Source: an uncultured Succiniclasticum sp.
Lineage (GTDB): Bacteria > Bacillota > Negativicutes > Acidaminococcales > Acidaminococcaceae
NCBI GenBank assembly: GCA_905235335.1
Contig: CAJOKZ010000004.1
Coordinates: forward strand, 1 to 50,728
DNA: 50,728 nucleotides
Direction of reading: 5' to 3'
A program made the position numbers and the translations under genes. Shown here in pieces: positions 20,874 through 31,375 of the stretch. Position 1 is the first letter of the stretch. Each line of letters starts with the position of its first letter. The notes under the pieces are model-generated. The model searched no databases. It was not told the DNA's origin and saw nothing but the letters and a program-made list of their open reading frames with translations.

Positions 20874-20902
20874 AGTTTAGCACTGCAAAGAAACTTCGTC
20901 AA
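20874..20902 (-). promoter_or_regulatory. Promoter of trp T-box leader
   Basis: - strand TTGACG (20902-20897), 17-bp spacer, TAAACT (20879-20874). Confidence 0.75.
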
Positions 20903-21051
20903 CTACTTTTTTTATTTCAGACACGAATTTTTTTAACCTTTGCTTATGTGTAAACTATGTAACGGTTTTTGCGAAAACAGGATACTCTTTGAACACACTT
21001 CGCTTCCCATTACCGGTACTTCCCGACCAGGATTGCCGCCTGCGCCGGTTT

Positions 21052-21312
21052 TTACCCTGCCAGTTCCGACAGGTCCAGCGGGGTTCCCGCTGTGATTCTC
21101 TCAAACTCTTTTGTAGAAGGAATCGCCGAAACAATCTTTAATGCGCCTGTGTTTTTGTCAATCCAGAAGGACGCATTGTCCGTCAGAAGTTTTCCCATGG
21201 TATGCTTCCGGAGAAAAACAAAATGGGTTTCATTTTCATATCCGGAAACAATCCTGGCAAAAGGTCCCATCCATTCCGTTGCAATTCCATACGCATCCTT
21301 TGAAGTGATCAT
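21052..21312 (-). CDS. Small hypothetical protein (86 aa)
   Basis: ORF with ggaggag RBS upstream of ATG; no recognised family. Confidence 0.6.
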   Translation of the reverse strand: MITSKDAYGIATEWMGPFARIVSGYENETHFVFLRKHTMGKLLTDNASFWIDKNTGALKIVSAIPSTKEFERITAGTPLDLSELAG

Positions 21313-21614
21313 TCTCTCATCTCCTCCCTAACCGCTTACCGGATCCGCCCCGTACCCGCATCGCCAAACCATCAAAATATCACCTTAATGCAAACCGGGT
21401 TCACGAACAATCGTTGTTATGTTTATTATATCATTTTGTTTGAAAATCATAAATGGAAAAATCAAGCGATTTTGGGGACACGGCGCAATGGCAGCTTATC
21501 CGAACAGACGGATTCCAACGCACGTATGATATGGCATCGCGGTGCAGCCATACAAACCCAGGAATCTTATTAACAGAAAGCAGGCTGAAAAACCGCACCA
21601 CTACTAAAGTTGCG

Positions 21615-21642
21615 AAAAAAATCCGGTCATAAAAATGACCGG
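21615..21642 (-). terminator. Rho-independent terminator downstream of the hydrolase gene
   Basis: - strand CCGGTCATTTTTATGACCGG followed by ATTTTTTT. Confidence 0.75.
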
Positions 21643-21749
21643 AAAGGGGTATAGAGCAATGTTTTATGAGGGAATTCGTTATGATGACCATCTCGACTGC
21701 GATAAATTGCATAACAAATCTATCCCGTTACAACGGAACATGTCCGCCT

Positions 21750-22910
21750 TTACTTCAGGTTCTTATCGAAAAAGCCTGCCAGGCGGTCAAAGGGGATCTT
21801 GTCCATCTGGTCATAGAGATCCACATGGGTTGCTCCGGGAACGACGATTTCCTCTTTGGGCGTCTTAAGTTTTTCGTAGACATTGTCCGAGAAATATTTT
21901 GAATGAGCCTTGTCCCCGGTAATGAGCAGGACAGGCGTGCTGCCCAGCTCGTTGATATTGTCCATAAGATTGAAGTCAAAAAATCCATACGGAGCCGTGG
22001 CATCCCATGCCAGCGTATTGGAGTTGATGGCCCGCGGATGGTATGCGCGTCCTACATAATATCCGTAAAAGTCCCGGATGACCGCATTCGCTTCAGCAGG
22101 CAGCGTATCGGGAAACATGGTGTCAAAAGTCAGGACATTGCCAGCCGCATCTACCTCCAACTCATGGGCACCGCGGATGGATTTGCCTGTTTTTGCCTCT
22201 TCATCGCGCATTTTCGCCAGGTGCCGCTTCACCAGTTCGCGCTGCGCCGGCGTGTAGTAGGCGCCGTTATAGTGATCGCTGATGCTCTCGCTCATATCGT
22301 ACATGGCCGAAGTCGCCACCGCCTTGATACGGGTGTCGCTGCCCGCTGCCGTGACTGCCATTCCGGAAAGCCCGCAGATGCCGATGGCGCCTACCTGCTC
22401 CGGATTGACAAAGGAAAGGTTTGTTACAAAATCCACAGCGGCATGGTAATCCTCGGTGAAAATTTCAGGAGAGGCCATATTGCGTCGCACTCCGCTGCTT
22501 TCCCCTGTCATGGATGGGTCAAAGGCCACGGCCACATATCCGTGTTTCGCCATTTCCTGCGCATAAAGGCCGGAGGCCTGCTCTTTGACCGCCCCGAAGG
22601 GTCCGGTCACTACGACGGCCCTGTATTTTTTTGCGGCGTCAAAGTTTTCCGGAAGATACAGATGACCTGCCACCTCGAACCCGAAACGGTTCTGGAAGCG
22701 AACGTTTTTCGCCTGAACGGACCTGTCAATCTTGAACACCCGCGTGTCATCAGTCAGGTCGCTGATGGAAGAATATTTCATCTGGGACGCCGCCTGCAGC
22801 GTCTGCGCCGGTACAGCGGCAAAAGCAGGAGCCGCCGCGCCGAAAGTCATCGTTCCGATCATCATGGCCGCCAATACCAGCATGGCCTTTTTCCCGGTTC
22901 TCATTTTCAT
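21750..22910 (-). CDS. Secreted alpha/beta hydrolase, dienelactone hydrolase/peptidase-like
   Basis: Signal peptide (KKAMLVLAAMMIGTMTFGAAAPAFA), GICGLSG nucleophile-elbow-like motif, LLITGDKAHS, GATHVDLYD. Confidence 0.82.
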   Translation of the reverse strand: MKMRTGKKAMLVLAAMMIGTMTFGAAAPAFAAVPAQTLQAASQMKYSSISDLTDDTRVFKIDRSVQAKNVRFQNRFGFEVAGHLYLPENFDAAKKYRAVVVTGPFGAVKEQASGLYAQEMAKHGYVAVAFDPSMTGESSGVRRNMASPEIFTEDYHAAVDFVTNLSFVNPEQVGAIGICGLSGMAVTAAGSDTRIKAVATSAMYDMSESISDHYNGAYYTPAQRELVKRHLAKMRDEEAKTGKSIRGAHELEVDAAGNVLTFDTMFPDTLPAEANAVIRDFYGYYVGRAYHPRAINSNTLAWDATAPYGFFDFNLMDNINELGSTPVLLITGDKAHSKYFSDNVYEKLKTPKEEIVVPGATHVDLYDQMDKIPFDRLAGFFDKNLK

Positions 22911-23066
22911 AGAAAATACCTCTCTTTCTTTACCCAACGTTCGATTTCAATTTGCTGTTTTGATGATACCATGCGAAATGTAAAATAACAAATACTTATA
23001 TTGCATATCTATCAATAATTGAAATGCATGATAGGTTGTGTTAAAATGAGCCCGGGGGTGATTACC

Positions 23067-23975
23067 ATGGAATTTCGTGTTTTGAAATACTTTCTGGCCA
23101 CGGCGCGCACCGAAAATATTACCGCCGCCGCCAAAGAGATGAATATCTCACAGCCGGCACTTTCCCGCCAGCTTATGGATCTCGAGAACGAGCTGGGGGT
23201 AACACTCCTGATACGGAGCAAGCGGAGCACAACGCTGACCGAGGCAGGCTATCTTCTGAAGCGGCGCGCAGAGGAGATAACGGAACTGATGGAAAAAACG
23301 GTAAGCGAAGTATCAAACGCCCGTAGCGGAGTGAGCGGCAGCATTCGCATCGGCTGTGGCGAGACTGCCGGAATGCGGGCTGTCGCCCGGGCAGTACATG
23401 AGATCCGGCAGGACTATCCTTATATCCGCTGCCACCTGTACAGCACAGATGACAGCGGCGTAAAAGAACGGCTTGACAAGGGCATGCTGGATTTCGGCCT
23501 TCTCGTGCAGCCGGAGCCCCCGAAAAATTATCCGTATCTGGAAATTGACCATGAAGATACATGGGGTGTATTAATGCGAAAGGACAGCCCGCTTTCCGGT
23601 CTCGACCGGATAAGCGCCGAAGACCTGTACGGACTGCCCCTGATCGTTTCACGTCAGGCATTTGCCAACAAGGAACTGGAGGATTGGTTCAGCCGGGACA
23701 TACGGGAGTTTGATATTGTGGCGACATATACCCTGATCTACAATGCGGCACTGATGGCTGAAGAGGGCGTGGGTTACGTACTGTGTCTCGACCGGCTGCT
23801 CACTCTTCCGCCGGACGGGGCTCTTACGTTCCGCCCTTTGTCCCCACAAAACACCAGCCGGATTTTTTTCATCTGGAAACGACATCAGATCTTTTCCCGT
23901 GCCGCCTCCCTGCTTATAGAAAAATTACGGCATGACAGGAATGCCGTAAAACCGGATACCAAAGAATGGATTTGA
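23067..23975 (+). CDS. LysR-family transcriptional regulator
   Basis: MEFRVLKYFLATARTENITAAAKEMNISQPALSRQLMDLENELG HTH; divergent from the hydrolase. Confidence 0.92.
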   Translation: MEFRVLKYFLATARTENITAAAKEMNISQPALSRQLMDLENELGVTLLIRSKRSTTLTEAGYLLKRRAEEITELMEKTVSEVSNARSGVSGSIRIGCGETAGMRAVARAVHEIRQDYPYIRCHLYSTDDSGVKERLDKGMLDFGLLVQPEPPKNYPYLEIDHEDTWGVLMRKDSPLSGLDRISAEDLYGLPLIVSRQAFANKELEDWFSRDIREFDIVATYTLIYNAALMAEEGVGYVLCLDRLLTLPPDGALTFRPLSPQNTSRIFFIWKRHQIFSRAASLLIEKLRHDRNAVKPDTKEWI

Positions 23976-24114
23976 CAGCGCTACCCAATCTGCGATACCT
24001 ATGGTATAATCACTTTGTCACTCCAAGAACAGGCTTCTTTTAACCTGAATGAGATAATTAATTGGCCGGGCACGGGTTGCCCGTGACGATGAGAACCGAC
24101 AGAAAACGAGCAAA

Positions 24115-24789
24115 ATGCAAAACACTTTATGCAAGGGGTATTTTAAAAGATTTATAGTCTGCATCATCGGCCTTGCGTTCTACGGCCTGGGCAATGCTTT
24201 CGGCGTCATGGCAGGAGCGGCCGGCACCAATGCCTGGAATACGCTGTGCATTGGCTTCACCGATAAGTTCGGCATCACATTTGGCACAGCCAGTTTTATC
24301 ATCAGCCTTGCCGTCATCATAATCGACATCATCGGCAAGGGAAAGATCGGGTTCGGTACGATACTGAACATCGTTGTCATTTCAATTTTCTCAGACCTGT
24401 GGATCAGGCTGCTGGGTGTCCTGCCCGCTCCATCCGGCGTCGTGACCGGCGTCCTCTGTACCATCGCAGGCCAAATCGTCATTTCTATCTCCACCATTAT
24501 CTATATGATCCCGGAACTCGGGTGCGGTCCCCGGGATACCCTCATGGTCATCACCGGCAGAAAATTTCCTGACAAGCCTATTGGCGCCGTCAAATTCGGC
24601 ATAGAGATCTTTGTACTCATAGTCGGCATCCTGATGGGCGCACCTTTCGGCATCGGCACTGTCCTCGTCATGGCACTGCAGGCCAGTATTTTCCAGTTCT
24701 GCTGCAGGATTTTTCGCTTTGAACCCCGCGACCTCGTTCACGAAGATGTGCTTGACACGATCCGGCATATTGGCGCAGGAAGACCGTAA
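24115..24789 (+). CDS. YczE/YyaS/YitT-like integral membrane protein
   Basis: Hydrophobic; GAAGTNAWNTLCIGF, LGCGPRDTLMV motifs. Confidence 0.75.
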   Translation: MQNTLCKGYFKRFIVCIIGLAFYGLGNAFGVMAGAAGTNAWNTLCIGFTDKFGITFGTASFIISLAVIIIDIIGKGKIGFGTILNIVVISIFSDLWIRLLGVLPAPSGVVTGVLCTIAGQIVISISTIIYMIPELGCGPRDTLMVITGRKFPDKPIGAVKFGIEIFVLIVGILMGAPFGIGTVLVMALQASIFQFCCRIFRFEPRDLVHEDVLDTIRHIGAGRP

Positions 24790-24847
24790 CGCCTCAGGAT
24801 TCCGTCCTGGGGAAATGGCAATGAAAAAATCATAAGATGCTTAAAGG

Positions 24848-24892
24848 AAAAAGCTGCAGGGAGTATCCAAAATACTCCTTGCAGCTTTTTTT
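24848..24892. terminator. Bidirectional rho-independent terminator between convergent genes
   Basis: aaaaagctgcagggagtat...atactccttgcagcttttttt. Confidence 0.88.
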
Positions 24893-24916
24893 ACAGGCCG
24901 GGCCTGCGTGTATCAT

Positions 24917-27900
24917 TCATTTGTTCTGATCTGCAAAGGCCAACGCCCTGGCCTCCTCTTCCCCGCACCCTTCCGCGATATGCCGCGCAATATTCTGCAT
25001 CATCGCCTTGTATTCACGGGGAACAACCTTCGTCAGGCGCGGCAGCGTTTCATCCCAGTGTTCCAGCAGACGTTTCGCAAGGGGGCTGCCAGTGAATTCC
25101 AGATGGCGTTCCAGTACCGCCTTCACTTCATTTTGCTCCGCTTCATCTTCCAGTTTTTCCAGTTCGATCAAATCCCGGTTACACAATTCCGGCTTCAGAT
25201 CTAAAACGTAGGCCGTCCCGCCGGACATGCCGGCAGCGAAGTTGCGTCCGGTCTTTCCCAACACAAAAACACGCCCGCCTGTCATATATTCGCAGCCATG
25301 GTTGCCGATTCCTTCCACCACGGCCGTCGCGCCGCTGTTACGGACACAGAAACGCTCCCCGGCCTGCCCGTTGATGTAGGCTTCGCCGCCGGTAGCGCCA
25401 AAGCAGGCCACGTTGCCGGTAATCACGTTTTCTTCCGCCGTAAAGGAAGCTTCCCGGGGCGGGAACAGGATCAGCCGTCCGCCGGACAGGCCTTTGCCGA
25501 GATAATCATTGGCGTCCCCTTCCAGCGACAGTGTCAGCCCCTTGGGAATAAAGGCGCCAAAGCTCTGGCCTGCCGAACCCACAAAAGATAACTTGATCGT
25601 ATCGTCCGGCAGCCCTTCCTCGCCGTATCGCCGGGTGATCTCACTGCCCAGCAGTGTGCCCGTCACCCGGTTGGTATTCCGGATCCGCAGCCGCGCCCGG
25701 ACCGCCTTACGGTTTTCCAGCGCCGGTTTGCACATGCGCACCAGTTTCGTTATGTCCAGCGTCTCTCCGATGCCGTGCTTCTGGCTTGTCAGACAGCGGT
25801 GTCCCACTGCAGCGTCAGTATACGGACGGTACAGCAGACGATCCAGGTCTACCCCCGCCGCCTTCCAATTGGCTGCGCTCTCCCGCTGCTTCAGACGGTC
25901 TGAGCGGCCTACCATCTCGTTCACGGTGCGGAAGCCCATGCTGGCCATGATCTCCCGCAGATCCTGGGCAACGAACCGGAGATAGTTGATGACGTATTCC
26001 GGTTTACCGCTGAACCGCTTCCGCAGCGTTTCGTTCTGGGTACAGATGCCGAAGGGGCAAGTGTTCAAATTGCATACCCGCAGCATGTGACATCCCAGCG
26101 CAATCAGCGGTCCGGTTGCAAAGGCGAACAGTTCGGCGCCGAACAGCGCTGCAATAGCCACATCCCGTCCGGTCAGAATCTTCCCGTCCACTTCAATCCG
26201 TACCCGGTCCCGCAGTTTATTGAGCAGCAATGTCTGCTGCACCTCCGCCAGCCCCAGTTCCCAAGGAATCCCGGCATGCCGCATGCTGGAACGTGGAGAT
26301 GCGCCGGTGCCGCCGTCAAAACCGCTGATGGTGATGCCGTCAGCCTTGGCCTTTACCACACCCGCCGCAATCGTCCCGATGCCGGAACCCGCAGTCAGTT
26401 TTACGCTGATATCCGCATCTTTATTGGCATTTTTCAGGTCAAAGATCAGTTCCGATAAATCTTCAATGGAATAAATATCGTGATGGGGCGGCGGTGAGAT
26501 CAACGCCACACCCGGTGTAGAATGCCGGGTCCTGCCGATATCCGGATAGACCTTGCTGCCGGGCAAATGCCCGCCTTCTCCGGGCTTGGCGCCCTGGGCG
26601 CACTTGATCTGCAGTTCCCGTCCGTTCACCAGATAGTTGCTGGTAACACCGAACCGGGCAGTGGAAACCTGCTTCACTCCATCGCTGGGATCATCCCCGT
26701 TCTCCCGTTTTACAAAACGGACCGGGTCTTCACCGCCTTCGCCGCAGTTGCTCATGGACCCGATGCGGTTCATGGCGATAGCGATGCATTCGTGGGCCTC
26801 CTTGCTCAAGGCCCCGTAGCTCATGGCACCGGTGCGGAAATGAAGCAATATCTTTTCCACAGGCTCCACTTCTTCAATAGGAATACTGCAGCCCGGCGGA
26901 CACTGGAATTCCAGCAGGTCGCGCAACCGATAGACCGCTTCCGTGTTCACAGTCTTTGCAAATTCCTTATAGGCCTGGTAATCCTCTTCCCTGCAGGCTT
27001 TCTGCAACTGACTGATAGCCTGCGGGTTCAGGATATGCGGCTGTTCCCCGCCATTATGGTACATATAGTAATCGCCGCTGGGAAGCCCGCTGTCGTCCTT
27101 GTACGCATTTTCGTGACGAAGGCGCGTCTCTTTGGCAATTTCTTCCATCCCCAGCCCTTCGATCCGGGAAACCGTATTGATGAAATATTTCTGTACCAGT
27201 TCCTGTTTCAGCCCAACCGCTTCGAAAATCTGGGCACCGTGATAGCTTTTCACAGTAGAGATTCCCATTTTCGCCATAACGGCCAGGATGCCGTTGACCG
27301 CGGCCTTCATATAATTATCCTGGGCCTGCTCCCCGTCCAGACCGGGCAGCATCTTACCTCCCTCTGCCAGCGCCTTTACCGTGTCCAGTGCCAGATAGGG
27401 ATTGATGGCTGTAATGCCGTAACCGATCAAAGTACAATAGTGATGTGTCTCCCGGGGTTCCCCGGATTCCAGCACAAGACCCACGTCAGAGCGCACGGTC
27501 TTTTTGATCAGGTAATTATGCAGCGCAGCCGATGCAAGCAGGGCAGGTACCGCAGCCATGCGGGAGTTAACGCCCCGATCCGACAGCACCAGAATATTAG
27601 CCCCGTTCCGGATGGCCCGGTATGCGTCAATGCATACAGATTCAATAGCGGTCTCCAGGGCTTCCGTACCGCCGTTAACCGGGTACAGCATGGACAGGGT
27701 GACGGCCCGCAGCGTATCCGTATGGAGATTCTTAATTACCGCCATCTCCCGGTTGGTCAGAAGCGGACGCTTCACTTCCAGCGCCGCCGTGCCTTTTTCG
27801 TCCGGGTCCATAATGTTGGCCACGTTGCCGATCATAACGCGGGAAGATGTGACGATACTTTCACGCACCCCATCGATGGGAGGATTTGTCACCTGGGCAA

Positions 27901-29551
27901 AGTTCTGCTGGAAATAGTCGTATAACATCTGTGGCTTTTCTGACAGCACCGGCAACGGTGCGTCAATTCCCATAGCCCCTACCGGATCCTTGCCCGTACG
28001 CGCCATCGGCACGATCATCTGCGTGATATCTTCTTTTGTATATCCGAAGACCTTTTGCTGTTCTTTCAAATCGAAGGGGATAAAGTTTTCATTGAGGTTG
28101 CTGCCCCGTTCCTCCAGCAGGCGGTCCATTTCGATAATATGTTCCCTGCACCATTCCCCGTAAGGATGGGAGGATGCCAGCATATGCTTGATCTCTTCAT
28201 CTTCAATGATTCGCTGTGCCTCCGTATCCACCAGGAAAAGACGTCCCGGTTCCAGCCGTCCCTTGCGAACGATCTCTTCCTGGGCTACCGGCACGGCCCC
28301 CGCCTCTGAACTCAGCACCACCCGGTTATCTTTCGTTACATAATAACGGGCCGGGCGCAGACCGTTGCGGTCCAGCATCCCGCCGATCACAGTACCATCG
28401 CAGAAACAAATAGCAGCCGGGCCGTCCCATGGCTCCATCATGAAGGTCTGATAGCGGTAAAAATCTCTTTTTTCCTGACACATGGAGGGATCTTTCTCCC
28501 AGGGTTCCGGGATCATGGTGACCATGGCATGGGCCAGGGAATGCCCCGTCATTATCAGGTATTCCAGACAGTTGTCAAACATGGCTGAATCGCTGCCAGA
28601 GTCATCCACCACGGGAAACACCTTCTCCATATCCGGGAAATAGGGCGATTTGGCCTTGCTTTCCCGTGCGTTCATCCAGTTGATGTTGCCCCGTATTGTA
28701 TTGATCTCCCCATTATGCACGATATAGCGATTGGGATGGGCCCGCGCCCAGCTGGGGAAGGTGTTGGTGCTGAACCGGGAATGAACCAGCGCCATAGATG
28801 TCGTAAAATCCAGATCCGAAAGATCCAGATAAAAATGCCGCAGCTGCAGGGATGTCAGCATTCCCTTATACACGATGGTACGGGAAGAAAGGCTGGCAAT
28901 GTAAAAGTCCGTCCCCATCTTCCGGCTCAGGGGAATAATCTCCTTTTCCGCTACCTTGCGGATGATATACAGCTTGCGTTCAAAATCCATACGGGTCTTC
29001 AGGTCCGGAGATCTTCCGATAAACACCTGGATGAACCGGGGCCGGATGGATTTGGCCGCTTCCCCGATAATGCTCTCATCAATAGGGACCTCGCGCCAGC
29101 CCAGTACGGTCTGCCCTTCGGCCCGGACAATACCCTCAAAAGCCTCAATCTGTTTTTTGCGAAGGGATTCATAGCGATGGGCAAATATCATACCGACACC
29201 GTACTCCCCTGCGTCCGGCAATGAAAAGCCAAGCACCTCGCACTCCCTGACAAAAAATTCATGGGGAATCTGCACCAGGATACCGGCGCCATCGCCGCTC
29301 TTCTGGTCGGCGCCTTCTGCCCCGCGGTGATTCAGGTTCTCCAGAATTTTTAAGGCATCATCCATGATGCCGTAGGATTTTTCCCCTTTAATATTGACCA
29401 CAAAACCGATGCCGCAGGCATCGTGCTCAAAGGCAGGGTCATACAAACCTTGCGGTTCGGGCAGATCCCGCAAATGCCGGCCCTGCAATCCCTGCAAGTC
29501 ACTTACACGGTGATTCTGCGGTACAGACAGATCATTGACACAGTGTTCCAT
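24917..29551 (-). CDS. gltB: Glutamate synthase large subunit
   Basis: HDACGIGFV amidotransferase N-terminus, AKPGEGGHLPGSKV, GFDGGTGASPRSSMRHAGIPWELGLAEV, C-terminal beta-helix (GXXG repeats); ~1545 aa. Confidence 0.95.
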   Translation of the reverse strand: MEHCVNDLSVPQNHRVSDLQGLQGRHLRDLPEPQGLYDPAFEHDACGIGFVVNIKGEKSYGIMDDALKILENLNHRGAEGADQKSGDGAGILVQIPHEFFVRECEVLGFSLPDAGEYGVGMIFAHRYESLRKKQIEAFEGIVRAEGQTVLGWREVPIDESIIGEAAKSIRPRFIQVFIGRSPDLKTRMDFERKLYIIRKVAEKEIIPLSRKMGTDFYIASLSSRTIVYKGMLTSLQLRHFYLDLSDLDFTTSMALVHSRFSTNTFPSWARAHPNRYIVHNGEINTIRGNINWMNARESKAKSPYFPDMEKVFPVVDDSGSDSAMFDNCLEYLIMTGHSLAHAMVTMIPEPWEKDPSMCQEKRDFYRYQTFMMEPWDGPAAICFCDGTVIGGMLDRNGLRPARYYVTKDNRVVLSSEAGAVPVAQEEIVRKGRLEPGRLFLVDTEAQRIIEDEEIKHMLASSHPYGEWCREHIIEMDRLLEERGSNLNENFIPFDLKEQQKVFGYTKEDITQMIVPMARTGKDPVGAMGIDAPLPVLSEKPQMLYDYFQQNFAQVTNPPIDGVRESIVTSSRVMIGNVANIMDPDEKGTAALEVKRPLLTNREMAVIKNLHTDTLRAVTLSMLYPVNGGTEALETAIESVCIDAYRAIRNGANILVLSDRGVNSRMAAVPALLASAALHNYLIKKTVRSDVGLVLESGEPRETHHYCTLIGYGITAINPYLALDTVKALAEGGKMLPGLDGEQAQDNYMKAAVNGILAVMAKMGISTVKSYHGAQIFEAVGLKQELVQKYFINTVSRIEGLGMEEIAKETRLRHENAYKDDSGLPSGDYYMYHNGGEQPHILNPQAISQLQKACREEDYQAYKEFAKTVNTEAVYRLRDLLEFQCPPGCSIPIEEVEPVEKILLHFRTGAMSYGALSKEAHECIAIAMNRIGSMSNCGEGGEDPVRFVKRENGDDPSDGVKQVSTARFGVTSNYLVNGRELQIKCAQGAKPGEGGHLPGSKVYPDIGRTRHSTPGVALISPPPHHDIYSIEDLSELIFDLKNANKDADISVKLTAGSGIGTIAAGVVKAKADGITISGFDGGTGASPRSSMRHAGIPWELGLAEVQQTLLLNKLRDRVRIEVDGKILTGRDVAIAALFGAELFAFATGPLIALGCHMLRVCNLNTCPFGICTQNETLRKRFSGKPEYVINYLRFVAQDLREIMASMGFRTVNEMVGRSDRLKQRESAANWKAAGVDLDRLLYRPYTDAAVGHRCLTSQKHGIGETLDITKLVRMCKPALENRKAVRARLRIRNTNRVTGTLLGSEITRRYGEEGLPDDTIKLSFVGSAGQSFGAFIPKGLTLSLEGDANDYLGKGLSGGRLILFPPREASFTAEENVITGNVACFGATGGEAYINGQAGERFCVRNSGATAVVEGIGNHGCEYMTGGRVFVLGKTGRNFAAGMSGGTAYVLDLKPELCNRDLIELEKLEDEAEQNEVKAVLERHLEFTGSPLAKRLLEHWDETLPRLTKVVPREYKAMMQNIARHIAEGCGEEEARALAFADQNK

Positions 29552-29945
29552 AAACAAAGCCCCCTCGTTGCCGCATATAAAGATATTATGCGAATGATTA
29601 TTGATGTATCAAAGGGAATGGCACCTTTCCCGCTATACCGTCCCCCAATTCCTGACGCCGGAAATCGTTTCATGGAAGGAAATTATCCTTCCCCTGATGT
29701 ATTATATGCGATATCAGACCCAGCAAAAATAATACATGCACTCAGTATAACAGTGCAACAGGATAACGTCAATAAAAAATAATGGTTCAGAAACATAAAT
29801 TCCATTGTAAAAAGATATTTGTGTTAAATTTTTATCACTTTAATGATTTCTTATTAAAAATATATTGTATTTTGCATACAAAATACCCGGAAGACATAAA
29901 ATCCTCCGGGCAAACACAGTTTTTATTGTTAGTGTGCACTTCTCC

Positions 29946-31337
29946 TTATTTTCTGACTTCCGTTTCATCGATCTTCGTCCCGTCCGGCAGATAACAGGAA
30001 AACTTGAGGATATCGCCCTCTGCTTCCATGACCATATAGTTGTCCGTCTCCGGCTGGGGCGCCATGGCCTCGTCCAGCGTATGACGCTTCCACAGGCCCG
30101 GATACCGCACATCCCCAGCCACCCCGGTCAGGATATACAGCGGTCCTTTCGGATTTCGCTGATAATCGTAAATATGCCCCCGATTCCGGTAGGTGTGCAG
30201 ATGGGCCGTCAGCACCACATCCACTCCGTACCGGTCAAACAGCGGCATGAAAGTTTTTCCTTCTTCGGAAAAGCCTTCTTCCCGCGGCGTCTTCCGGGTT
30301 AGGAACCCGTACCGCAGCACATCCTTATGCATCAGTACGACCTTCCATTTCTTTTTCGTTTTTTCCATGTCTGACTTAAACCAGGCAATCTGATCCTTCA
30401 GGAGATCAGGCTGAAACGCTTCCATCTCCCGCATCTGGGTATTCAACACCGCGAAGTGCACGTCACCGTAATCAAAAGAATAAAACTGATTTCGGTACGC
30501 TTCCGGCACACCTTCCGGAAGTTGGAAATAATGCAGGTAGGCCAGCGGCATGCGCACCTTCCAGTCCATTGTGTAGGTTTCATGGTTCCCCAACAGCGGT
30601 ACCGCGGGAATTTGGGAAATCATGGGCTGGATACGGGTAAACCATTCGTTCCACTGGTAAGCGTGTTCCCCGTTATCTACCAGGTCACCCATAACAATAA
30701 AGAACTGCGCGTCCGGATTCCGCTGCCAGGCAGGCATGGCGGTATCCTCCCACGCCCTGTAATTAGCGCTCTGACTGTCTGGGAAAATCAGCGCTTTAAA
30801 TGTATTCCCCTGTGCTGTTGCCAGACGGTACCACCTGCTGCGCCGATTCCCACAACCCAGACGGTATTCATACAGTGCACCCGGCTGCAGATTTTGCAGC
30901 GTCACCGTATGAACCCAGGTCGTTTTACCGTTATCGGCAAACTTATCGTTGATGCGTTCCCTTTCTGTATTAATTTTACTTTGCACAGCGGCAACATTTT
31001 CATTTTTCTGTTTCTTTTTGTTATTATCTTTTGCGTTAGGACGCTCCCCAGCCTTGCCAAGCACGCGGTATTCAACGAACGCATCCTTTTCTTCTGTTTC
31101 AGACTGCCACATGACCGTCCGGGATGTGGCGCTGTCACCTGTAATCACCTGTCGGAGATTAAAGGCATCCGTTTTTGCAAAGGAAGTATAATTTTCTTTT
31201 GGGTCCCCGGCGCCGGAATTTTTCCCTCCATTGCTGCAGCCAAGAAACAGTGCGCCGAACATGACGGCAAAGATCAGGAGCGACAAGGCGATGAGTATCG
31301 CCGCCAGAATTCTATAAAACCGTTTGCTTTGTTTCAT
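29946..31337 (-). CDS. Membrane-anchored metallophosphoesterase (purple acid phosphatase-like)
   Basis: N-terminal TM segment, Fn3-like PAP N-domain, MGDLVDNG, LLGNHETY, LTAHLHTYRNRG. Confidence 0.87.
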   Translation of the reverse strand: MKQSKRFYRILAAILIALSLLIFAVMFGALFLGCSNGGKNSGAGDPKENYTSFAKTDAFNLRQVITGDSATSRTVMWQSETEEKDAFVEYRVLGKAGERPNAKDNNKKKQKNENVAAVQSKINTERERINDKFADNGKTTWVHTVTLQNLQPGALYEYRLGCGNRRSRWYRLATAQGNTFKALIFPDSQSANYRAWEDTAMPAWQRNPDAQFFIVMGDLVDNGEHAYQWNEWFTRIQPMISQIPAVPLLGNHETYTMDWKVRMPLAYLHYFQLPEGVPEAYRNQFYSFDYGDVHFAVLNTQMREMEAFQPDLLKDQIAWFKSDMEKTKKKWKVVLMHKDVLRYGFLTRKTPREEGFSEEGKTFMPLFDRYGVDVVLTAHLHTYRNRGHIYDYQRNPKGPLYILTGVAGDVRYPGLWKRHTLDEAMAPQPETDNYMVMEAEGDILKFSCYLPDGTKIDETEVRK

Positions 31338-31375
31338 CGTTAGTCACCATTAAATTGAAGTTTGTACGCGTCAAG

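Noticed and set aside
20611-20902. Small ORFs on both strands within the trp leader
   Set aside because: They overlap the T-box RNA and have no protein-like features.
26522-27925. 467-aa + strand ORF
   Set aside because: Antisense to gltB; no domain signal; shadow ORF from codon bias.
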